DNA of 30,613 nucleotides from JANOAR01 sp031411235 (GTDB lineage Bacteria; Verrucomicrobiota; Verrucomicrobiia; Verrucomicrobiales; Verrucomicrobiaceae). The position numbers and the translations under genes are program-made. The DNA lies in contig JANOAR010000026.1 in assembly GCA_031411235.1 (NCBI GenBank), forward strand, positions 1 through 30,613. Direction: 5' to 3'. The notes beneath the pieces are model-generated. The model made no database searches and was not told the origin of the DNA. It saw nothing but the letters and a program-made list of their open reading frames with translations. Positions 6,923-13,297 of this stretch are shown in pieces. The stretch's first letter is position 1. Each line of letters starts with the position of its first letter.

Positions 6923-8356
6923 CTACGCGCCCACGGCACCGCGTTTCTTTGCTGCCTTCACCGCAGGCACCTTCACAGGCTCTTGCTGTGTGAACTCGAT
7001 CACGTTCGCCTTTGTGGCTGGAGTGCTCAGCAACGAGCCAAGGTTCACGGTCACTCTCGACTTTTGGCCCACGTAAATCTTGGACGTTATCGCAATGTCG
7101 CCATGCCGCAGGAAGCGCGAGGCAGCGTTGATGCCGTGCAACTCATTCACCATCGTGCCAGCTTCCTTGCGCAGAACATGGAGCGCGTTTGTCACCGCCA
7201 CGCCCTTACCTCGTAGCCAAGTTATCAGGTTGGCGAAGGTGCGTTCCGCCCGGTAGCACCGATGCGTTGTGGCCATCTTTGCCGCGACGTTGGAGCGCAG
7301 CACATACTCGCCCTTGGGATCAAGCACTCGCCACGCCCGCAGCATCGCCACAACCTCAGCGTCGAGTTGCACGCTGCCTTTGGAGTCCTCGGACTTGGCT
7401 TGGAAGAATTCGCCGTCTTCGATGTGCAGCACGCCCGCCATGAAATCCACCGACTGCCAGCGCAGCTTGTCAGCCTCGTTACGGCGCAAGCCAGCGAAGA
7501 GCAGCAGCACGAATGCCTTCCACTTCTCCAGATTCTCAGGCACGGTAGAAAGCTCTTCACGCGCTGCTTCCACCAAGGCAGGCACGTCGATCTTGGAATC
7601 ATACCGCATAGACCCGCGCTCAAAGAACTCCACGTTGAGAAAGGGATTTGCAGGCAGATTCAAGCCCGCCAACTGCCTCAAAATCTTGGGCGCGAACAAA
7701 CTCTTGGCGAGTCGCAGCGTGGTGTTGATGCTCGTTTTTGCCGCGCGTTGATCCGCAGGATTTGGCCCCACGGCCCGCAGCGTCGCCAGTCGCCAGCTAG
7801 CCAGCTTCTCAGGTGTCAGCACCGACAACGGCACCGCATCCACCTTCTCCCGCCACTTCTCCGCGCCGCCCGTGTGGCCATCGTAGCGCGAAGGGTCATC
7901 ACGGCCCACGCCCGACACATCAGCCACGATGCGCCGCAGAGAGCGCGAATAGTCCGAGAGCGTGATGGCTCGCGCATCAGATACCGCCATCGCCGATGCG
8001 ATGAACTCGCCCAGGGTGGCAATGTTTGGGCTATTCGCAGCCCTTGGCATCCATTTGGCAATGACTGCCTCCCAGCCCTCGCCCATCAGCAGCTTGTAAA
8101 TATCCGCTGCCTTCTGTGCCGCTGCCGTTTGGTTAGGCGTGCGCAGGTTGATCGTTTCACGAATGCCCTTGTGAGAAATCTTGATGCACCAGTCCAGCCC
8201 CTCGCGCTGATCTCCATCACGGGCATAGCGATTGCGGAAAATTCGAGGCTTCCAGTATCGGGCATCAGTCTTGCCGAAATGCTGCGTTTTGCCCTCCTCT
8301 TGAGCATCGCCATTTTGATTCCGTTTGGACACTATTTGGACACTTTTTTGGTTCAT
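6923..8356 (-). CDS. Tyrosine recombinase (site-specific integrase)
   Basis: A 477-residue integrase from the MNQKSV start; an upstream in-frame ATG at 8440 exists, but the parallel start in the fragment at 2499 favours the inner one. An N-terminal arm-binding region (about 25-110, with YWKPRIFRNRY) precedes a core-binding SAM-like region (115-240) and the catalytic domain (255-450). Catalytic residues can be placed: R291 in FAGLRRNE, a Lys in the K321-K326 strand region, H393xxR396 in ALHVLRKE, H418 in FLRHGD, and nucleophile Y428 in KIYVG. It catalyses insertion and excision between attP and the tRNA-Thr attB. The gene starts about 120 bp inside attR, as expected. The C-terminus ends in a Lys/Ala tail whose sequence recurs in the remnant at 11404. 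Confidence 0.95.
   Translation of the reverse strand: MNQKSVQIVSKRNQNGDAQEEGKTQHFGKTDARYWKPRIFRNRYARDGDQREGLDWCIKISHKGIRETINLRTPNQTAAAQKAADIYKLLMGEGWEAVIAKWMPRAANSPNIATLGEFIASAMAVSDARAITLSDYSRSLRRIVADVSGVGRDDPSRYDGHTGGAEKWREKVDAVPLSVLTPEKLASWRLATLRAVGPNPADQRAAKTSINTTLRLAKSLFAPKILRQLAGLNLPANPFLNVEFFERGSMRYDSKIDVPALVEAAREELSTVPENLEKWKAFVLLLFAGLRRNEADKLRWQSVDFMAGVLHIEDGEFFQAKSEDSKGSVQLDAEVVAMLRAWRVLDPKGEYVLRSNVAAKMATTHRCYRAERTFANLITWLRGKGVAVTNALHVLRKEAGTMVNELHGINAASRFLRHGDIAITSKIYVGQKSRVTVNLGSLLSTPATKANVIEFTQQEPVKVPAVKAAKKRGAVGA
8322..8348 (+). repeat. 27-bp direct repeat near the right end of the element, copy 2
   Basis: Identical to 2465-2491 and in the same orientation. Here it forms codons 4-12 of the integrase, with the direct TTTGGACAC pair inside. 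Base-level identity including third codon positions suggests a recent copy or selection on the DNA, for example as an integrase-binding site that also allows autoregulation. Confidence 0.8.
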
Positions 8357-8474
8357 GGTAGCTCTAGGGTGATGAAGTGTGATAACGGGTAACGCGCTAG
8401 AATCCTTTATTCTACAAGGGTTTGAGTGCTCACACGTCATCTAACCATATCAGCCCTAAACAGGCAAGAGCCGA

Positions 8475-8538
8475 ATTTGTAATCAGTAGGTCGTCGGTTC
8501 AAGTCCGACACTCGGCTCCAGCTGTAAAATCAAGGGTT
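8475..8538 (+). repeat. attR, partial duplicate of the tRNA-Thr 3' end
   Basis: Matches 2359-2422 at 63 of 64 positions. It carries only the tRNA 3' part, without acceptor 5' strand or D arm, so it cannot encode a tRNA. It marks the chromosome junction on the integrase side. Confidence 0.93.
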
Positions 8539-8632
8539 TCAGCGTGGTTTGAGGTTTTGAAACTGGAGGAAAAGCACATTGCTCATCCCTGCCGAACCTG
8601 ACAGCCTAGAGAGTTGAGCCGTTGATCATGCC

Positions 8633-11269
8633 ATGAAACTCCTTTTTGTCATCATCGCTGCATGGGCATGTAGCCACTCTGTTTGCGCGAGTGAGGACGT
8701 GATGACGAAGCTCTTGACGCTTGACTTACCCACGTCTCCCGCACGCAGACTGCTTGCGCTTTTAGATCGTGTGGATGATGCGAAGACACTGGAGGCTCAA
8801 CGTCGAGACATTCCTGTTGGCATGAAGGCGCTGCTTGAAGCGGATCAAGAAACTTTGCTCGACACTATGTCGCTCGCTCTTTGGAATGGCCAACTCTACA
8901 ACGACTCGCAGCGCATGTTGATGGAGCTGTGTGCCAAACGCTTCCCCGAAGAGGCCATCGCTCGACTTGATGGGAAGGGGATTTTTTCCGCCCGCGCTGA
9001 GGCCGCGTGGCAGGTGTGGTCGGTAGTCGCGAAAACCGATCCTGAGCGCGCCTTGGCAGCGGCGCAGGCTTACTTTGATCCGAAGAACGGCTACTACCGC
9101 AGCCAGTTGCAAACCGGCGGCGTGGGCAGACCAATTGCCTTCATCGCACGGGCGGTGGGCAGACAATGGATGGTTCGTGATGGTGTCACAGCCATCAAGA
9201 AGCTCGGCACGCTGCCTCATGCGGATGACATGGATGGTAAGTTGCTGGAAGGCATGTGTGAAGCCGCTTCGACTCCTGATGAATGCTTGGCTTTGCTCTC
9301 CTGGTTCATCGGCCCAGGCAGTGAGGTCAGCCGATTTCAGAAGGGCTTTGATCCTTGGTGGCAGAGGCCGCTGAAAAGAGCTGCCAGCCAAGACATCGCG
9401 AAGGCGCGGGCCTGGGTAGAGCACGCGTTTCCTGCGAAGACAAAGCGCAAATCGAATGCGTCGTCTGACTGGGATGGCGTGGATTTTCGTCGAGTGCTTT
9501 TCTACGCTTGGGCACAAGCAGATGCGTTACCCGCAGCAGTCTGGTATGCTGCGCAGTATGCTGACGATGACAGCGATGCAGAGGGTGTCCTGCTGTCCTG
9601 CGTGGACGCCATCGCGAACCATTCGCCAGAAGGAATGCCAGCCGGACTGTGGTGGTTCGAGTCGTTCATCGAGAAGCCACACTTCATCGCGGTGGTGGCG
9701 TCGCTGCTGAACTCGGCAGGCGAGAACCGGCAGGATGACACGGAGCTTCGACAAGTCGCGACCTGGATCGCATCGCTATCCGTGGAGAGGCGTGAGCGCA
9801 TTCTCATCGCTTCTAGGAAGGACTGGATGGGCTACCGCGTGCCCTTTCCGTTGAGCATGGAGAACAAGGCTTTGATGTGGTGCTGTCCGAATGAAAGCGA
9901 ACGGCGAACGATGCTGAAGCACTTGAAAGCCGAGTTGAAGAGTGCGCCTAGTGAGGGCAGTTCTGAGGTGCTCGATGTCGAGAACGCCTTCGGAAATGAA
10001 TTCCGAATCACTGCTAGCAAGTTCACGCGCACTAGCGCAGCCGAGGCGATTGCCACCGCGAAGCTTCTCGCAGCCCAATACAAGGCTGCCATCGAGTCCT
10101 TTGATCCGCAGGAGAGGCTTGCTGGCATGCCCGCGCTTGATTGGCTCGCAGTCGCGCCGACGGCGAAGTTGAGGGAGGTGTTGTTGGCTCACCTTGAGGG
10201 CACGGATGGCAAAGCTGATGGCTACAATGTCTTGGACGCTTTTGTCGCCGCGATCCTGGCCACGTGGACTGACAAGGATTGGACAAGCTGCGAGCAGTTC
10301 GCCTGGGACGCTGCGGTGCCAGTAGGCACGCGTCGCATGTTGCTGGTTGAAACCTTTAAAAGCGCAGCACAGCACTGGCCTGACGAAGTGTATGCACGGC
10401 TCACGAAGCTGAGTGCTGAAGGTCGCTTTTGGGCGAAGGCTTTGATCAGCGATGGTTCAGATGTGCAGTGCGGTGGCGATTGTTACATGGGCTATGTGCC
10501 GCAACGTGTTGGCGCGGCATGGATCAAGCGAGACAAGGCTGCTGCGATTGCGCAGATAAAGAAGCTGCCGCCTGAATGGCGCACAGGTGCGATCAAAGGT
10601 GCCATCGAATCCTTCGACATGGCAGGCGCGGGATTGGCACTGTTGGATTGGGCAGTCGAGCAGGATGCCAGCGCTCCGAAGTCGCGCGAGGAGAGCCGTC
10701 GCATGAATCTCTCTTGGTCGCATTTGCCGCACGCCAGGACTATTCTCTCAAGGTTGGTGGAGATCGACGTCGATGCTGCGCGCCGATGGCTTGAAGCCGA
10801 TGTGGCTCGTCTCACCAAGACGCGTGAAACCTTCGACGGTGTTTATGAGGTGAGCCATGCGATGTTAAAACGCGATCCCATTGCCGCCGCCGCATGGTTG
10901 CAACGCGTTCGTCCCGGCGAGGATATGACGTGGTCGCTCGTCCAACAACTCATCGCGAAAGATGAGGCGCTCGCGCTGGAATGGATCGCCTCGCACAGCA
11001 ACGATGCACACATCGACAGCGCCTACACGGTGATGGTTGATCATTGGGAAATCGCCAAGCCTGCCGATGCCGCAACGATGGTGGCGAAGATGAGCAAAGG
11101 CGGGCGAACTCGTCGTGCGGCCCATCTTTATCAATCGTGGTCGCGGCTGGATGAGAAAGCAGCGAAGCAGTTCCTAGATAGCGTGATCGGCCTTGGCAAT
11201 GACGAGCGCAAAGAGATCGACAAGGAGATCGTGAACCTCGAAAAGTATGCGTTTGATCGGCGAAAGTAG
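8633..11269 (+). CDS. Large secreted helical-repeat protein of unknown function
   Basis: An 878-residue protein with a signal peptide (residues 1-19, MKLLFVIIAAWACSHSVCAS). The mature part is alpha-helical with a recurring pattern in which an acidic residue and Pro are followed by Ala-rich helices and a Trp (DPERALAAAQAYF, DIAKARAWVEHAF, DPIAAAAWLQRV, EALALEWIASHS, LDEKAAKQFLDSV). Such DPxxAxxW repeats occur in large verrucomicrobial hypothetical proteins and probably build an alpha-solenoid like TPR or Sel1 proteins, for protein binding outside the cytoplasm. No enzyme motif is visible. It lies just outside attR, between the mobile element and tRNA-Cys, with no cotranscribed neighbour. No convincing Shine-Dalgarno sequence is seen. 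Confidence 0.85.
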   Translation: MKLLFVIIAAWACSHSVCASEDVMTKLLTLDLPTSPARRLLALLDRVDDAKTLEAQRRDIPVGMKALLEADQETLLDTMSLALWNGQLYNDSQRMLMELCAKRFPEEAIARLDGKGIFSARAEAAWQVWSVVAKTDPERALAAAQAYFDPKNGYYRSQLQTGGVGRPIAFIARAVGRQWMVRDGVTAIKKLGTLPHADDMDGKLLEGMCEAASTPDECLALLSWFIGPGSEVSRFQKGFDPWWQRPLKRAASQDIAKARAWVEHAFPAKTKRKSNASSDWDGVDFRRVLFYAWAQADALPAAVWYAAQYADDDSDAEGVLLSCVDAIANHSPEGMPAGLWWFESFIEKPHFIAVVASLLNSAGENRQDDTELRQVATWIASLSVERRERILIASRKDWMGYRVPFPLSMENKALMWCCPNESERRTMLKHLKAELKSAPSEGSSEVLDVENAFGNEFRITASKFTRTSAAEAIATAKLLAAQYKAAIESFDPQERLAGMPALDWLAVAPTAKLREVLLAHLEGTDGKADGYNVLDAFVAAILATWTDKDWTSCEQFAWDAAVPVGTRRMLLVETFKSAAQHWPDEVYARLTKLSAEGRFWAKALISDGSDVQCGGDCYMGYVPQRVGAAWIKRDKAAAIAQIKKLPPEWRTGAIKGAIESFDMAGAGLALLDWAVEQDASAPKSREESRRMNLSWSHLPHARTILSRLVEIDVDAARRWLEADVARLTKTRETFDGVYEVSHAMLKRDPIAAAAWLQRVRPGEDMTWSLVQQLIAKDEALALEWIASHSNDAHIDSAYTVMVDHWEIAKPADAATMVAKMSKGGRTRRAAHLYQSWSRLDEKAAKQFLDSVIGLGNDERKEIDKEIVNLEKYAFDRRK

Positions 11270-11403
11270 AGTGACTTCACCTGCTCGCTGCGCTCTTGCT
11301 TGGTGCCGTCACCTTCCTTTCCTTCGATAAAGATCAACGCGCCCTCGCCAAAGCAGAGGGTTTGATCGTTGGGCCATGAGGCACACACGGCACAGTGTAA
11401 CCC

Positions 11404-11471
11404 TCATACACGCTTCTTTGCTGCCCTCGCCGAAGGCTCCACAGGCTCTTGCTGAGTGAACTCGATCACGT
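11404..11471 (-). pseudogene. Remnant of an integrase C-terminus next to tRNA-Cys
   Basis: Read on the minus strand, this stretch encodes VIEFTQQEPV...AAKKRV then a stop, matching the end of the intact integrase (VIEFTQQEPV...AAKKRG) with about 30 of the first 31 bases identical and a small indel afterwards. No upstream integrase sequence remains: tRNA-Cys begins 20 bp away. A 19-bp stretch at 11331-11349 also matches 18 bases of the start of the small HTH gene (5418-5436). Together they suggest a deleted copy of an element related to the one at tRNA-Thr, in the same gene order. The integrase match is strong; the HTH match is weaker. Confidence 0.8.
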
Positions 11472-11490
11472 AACCCATTGATTTTGCTAA

Positions 11491-11565
11491 TGGAGGCGAG
11501 GGCGGGAATTGAACCCGCGCATACCGGTTTTGCAGACCAGTGCATTACCACTTTGCTACCTCGCC
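11491..11565 (-). tRNA. tRNA-Cys (anticodon GCA)
   Basis: Read on the minus strand: acceptor GGCGAGG pairs with CCTCGCC, the D arm contains GCAAAGTGGTAATGC, the anticodon arm is CTGGT-CTGCAAA-ACCGG, the T arm is GCGGGTTCAATTCCCGC, and CCA is encoded (11491-11493). The loop gives anticodon GCA. The 3' end faces the integrase remnant, so this tRNA may have been the attachment site of a lost element; I see no second copy of its 3' end in the window. Confidence 0.97.
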
Positions 11566-11825
11566 ATTGCTCCCCGACTCTTGGCCGGATGAGAGAGCGA
11601 GGAGTTTAGGCGCTTGGCGGGGGTTGTCAATCGCGCGGGGGAAAGTATTGCGCCTGCCTTTTGGCTACGGTTTTACATCGCGCTTCCTCTGTGGCGCTTT
11701 GTAGTTTTTGCAGCACACACAGCCGCCACGCTCGAACCAAAGCAGCCTCATGTAACAGAAAACTTGTGGCACTGGACGCACCGCCAATCAGGCAAACGTT
11801 GGCTGTAGCTCAGGCGACATACGGC
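11566..11825. other. Intergenic region without a recognisable gene
   Basis: This stretch between tRNA-Cys and the ExbB-type gene contains open frames of at most about 70 codons, with no domain, ribosome-binding site or coding bias I can support. It should contain the tRNA-Cys promoter near its left end. I see no clear terminator for the ExbB gene that ends at 11826. Confidence 0.5.
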
Positions 11826-12692
11826 CTAGCTCATGGAACGTCCCGCTGCCGACGGCATCGCCTTCGGCAGTGGCCCTGAGCCCACACCCGCGCTAAACGC
11901 TGGCAAATTCGGCGAGCCCAGTGAGCCCAGGCTCGGCAGTTCCTCATACGGCTGGCGGTGATCCACATAGTGGCGGTCAAACACCCCACTCAACTCGCCC
12001 GCATAGTTGTCCAGACGCACTACCATGCTGCGGATCGCGTTCACCAAAATATTGTACCCGAACATGCTCGGAATCGCCACCAGCAGCCCCACCACCGTCG
12101 TCAGCAACGCAGCACACACCCCTGGAGCCATCACCTGAATACCGATATTCCCCTGCATCCCCGCCAGCCCTGCAAAGCTATCCATCACCCCCCATACCGT
12201 GCCTAGTAGCCCCAAAAAGGGTGCCCCGCTCAGCGCCATCGCCACCACGCTCATCTTTGCCTCTAGCTTCAGCGCCGCTTCGGCCACTGCCTGCTCCATG
12301 GCATTCTGCACCCCCGCCATCTGCGACGGCGATATCCGCCCCGCCCCCTGCATCCTCGTCACAAACGTCTTATCCGGCTCGTCCACCCCCACCAAGTGAA
12401 AGGCCAACTCCCGCGATGCCGCATGGTAAATGTGGTAAAACGGAGCCATCTCAAAGCGCTCCCGCGACTGAAAAATCGCCAGCGGATGCGCCGTCGTGCG
12501 GAACACCTGCACAAACTCCTGGTTCGCCGCCCGCGCACGCCCCAGCAAATAAAGTTTCGACAGCATCGCCGCCCAGCTCAGGCACGACATCGCCACCAAA
12601 ATACCGCAAATCACCGCCCCCGAAGTCGTACACTGGTCGATGGCAAAGTCCAAGCCACTGGCGAGAACAGGGTGGGCAAGCAGTAAATTCAT
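11826..12692 (-). CDS. MotA/TolQ/ExbB proton channel family protein
   Basis: A 288-residue inner-membrane protein from the MNLLLAHPVL start (a longer start at 12749 is possible). Membrane segment 1 lies at about residues 25-47. A cytoplasmic region carries RERFEMAPFYHIYHAASREL. The ExbB core follows with KLEAKMSVVAMALSGAPFLGLLGTVWGVMDSF (segment 2) and IQVMAPGVCAALLTTVVGLLVAIPSMFGYN (segment 3). The C-terminus is a Pro/Ser/Gly-rich tail. ExbB proteins form pentameric proton channels with ExbD to energise TonB or other outer-membrane work. No separate exbD or tonB gene adjoins it. The divergent neighbour BlaR1 homologue carries an ExbD-like domain, so the two may work together; this is inference. 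Confidence 0.9.
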   Translation of the reverse strand: MNLLLAHPVLASGLDFAIDQCTTSGAVICGILVAMSCLSWAAMLSKLYLLGRARAANQEFVQVFRTTAHPLAIFQSRERFEMAPFYHIYHAASRELAFHLVGVDEPDKTFVTRMQGAGRISPSQMAGVQNAMEQAVAEAALKLEAKMSVVAMALSGAPFLGLLGTVWGVMDSFAGLAGMQGNIGIQVMAPGVCAALLTTVVGLLVAIPSMFGYNILVNAIRSMVVRLDNYAGELSGVFDRHYVDHRQPYEELPSLGSLGSPNLPAFSAGVGSGPLPKAMPSAAGRSMS

Positions 12693-12837
12693 AGCGGCAG
12701 GCAAGTATTTCCAAGGGGTAACGGCCCAGCATCCTAGCGGCTTCATCACCGTTGTCTCGCAGATTTGCTACTCATCCTGACAACATCCGCCCCGGGCTTC
12801 GTGTTACCAGAGAAAATGGAAGCCAAAGAAATATTTC

Positions 12838-12866
12838 TTGCGCAAAGCAGTATTTGAAGATTAAAA
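12838..12866 (+). promoter_or_regulatory. Candidate promoter of the blaI-blaR1 pair
   Basis: A TTGCGC hexamer (12838-12843) and TTAAAA (12861-12866) are separated by 17 bp, close to sigma-70 spacing though both hexamers are imperfect. A perfect 14-bp palindrome AAGAAATATTTCTT (12826-12839) overlaps the -35 side, and the BlaI-type operator directly follows the -10. Confidence 0.4.
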
Positions 12867-12878
12867 CTACACTTGTAG
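12867..12878 (+). promoter_or_regulatory. BlaI/MecI-type operator
   Basis: CTACACTTGTAG contains the TACAnnTGTA core bound by BlaI and MecI dimers, inside a longer AT-rich dyad (12860-12886, ATTAAAA on the left and TTTTAAT on the right). It lies 17 bp before the blaI-type start codon, where binding would block transcription, as in known autoregulated BlaI systems. No second TACAnnTGTA copy is seen toward the divergent ExbB gene. Confidence 0.75.
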
Positions 12879-12895
12879 ATTTTAATTCGCACCCC

Positions 12896-13297
12896 ATGTC
12901 GAACGAACCCTCCAAAGCCAAGCTGCCTGCCATCTCAGATTCCGAATGGCTCATCATGTCGGAATTCTGGCGGCTCGGTGAAGCTACCGCGAAGGGCATC
13001 ATGAGCGCGATGGAAGACCATCAGTCCTGGCAGCCCACGACGGTGCAGACCCTCATCAACCGGCTGGTGCAAAAGGGAGCGCTGGGCCGTCGTAAGGAGG
13101 GACGAGAGTTCATCTACAGCCCGCTGGTGGATCAGAATCACTGCTCACACGCGGCGAGCCGCTCGTTCATGGATCGCGTCTTCGGCGGCAAGCTCGCGCC
13201 GCTGCTCGCCACCTTTATGGAGCGCCATGAGTGCTCGCCGGAAGACATCGCTGAACTCAAACGCCTGCTAGAGGACAAGACAAATGCACCTCATTGA
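12896..13297 (+). CDS. blaI: BlaI/MecI/CopY family transcriptional repressor
   Basis: A 133-residue protein. The winged helix is clear: ISDSEWLIMSEFWRLGEATAKGIM (about residues 13-36), the recognition helix region WQPTTVQTLINRLVQKGAL, and the wing GRRKEGREFIYSPLV. A C-terminal dimerisation helix follows. Family members bind TACAnnTGTA operators and are inactivated when the membrane protease partner BlaR1 is triggered. The start was chosen at the ATG after the operator, because a longer frame would include it. It overlaps the BlaR1 gene by 14 bp, so the two are translationally coupled. In PVC genomes these pairs are numerous and mostly not linked to beta-lactamase; none is present here. The symbol denotes family only. 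Confidence 0.92.
   Translation: MSNEPSKAKLPAISDSEWLIMSEFWRLGEATAKGIMSAMEDHQSWQPTTVQTLINRLVQKGALGRRKEGREFIYSPLVDQNHCSHAASRSFMDRVFGGKLAPLLATFMERHECSPEDIAELKRLLEDKTNAPH

Larger units (their letters stand above)
2359..8538. mobile_element. 6.1-kb integrated element at tRNA-Thr (satellite-like or minimal integrative element)
   Basis: The element is bounded by 64-bp direct repeats (2359-2422 and 8475-8538) that differ at one position and include the 3' part of tRNA-Thr. It encodes a tyrosine integrase beside the right repeat, three small MerR/excisionase-like HTH proteins, a VirE_N-type primase-like protein, an HNH-type zinc protein and two unknown proteins. I see no capsid, portal, terminase, relaxase or type IV secretion gene. 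This composition fits a phage satellite, a helper-dependent mobilizable element or a reduced prophage; the choice between these is inference. Its boundaries are well supported. Confidence 0.9.

Noticed and set aside
7262..8392. Long open frame on the plus strand opposite the integrase
   Set aside because: It is a shadow of the integrase codon pattern: high Arg/His content, no domain, no ribosome-binding site.
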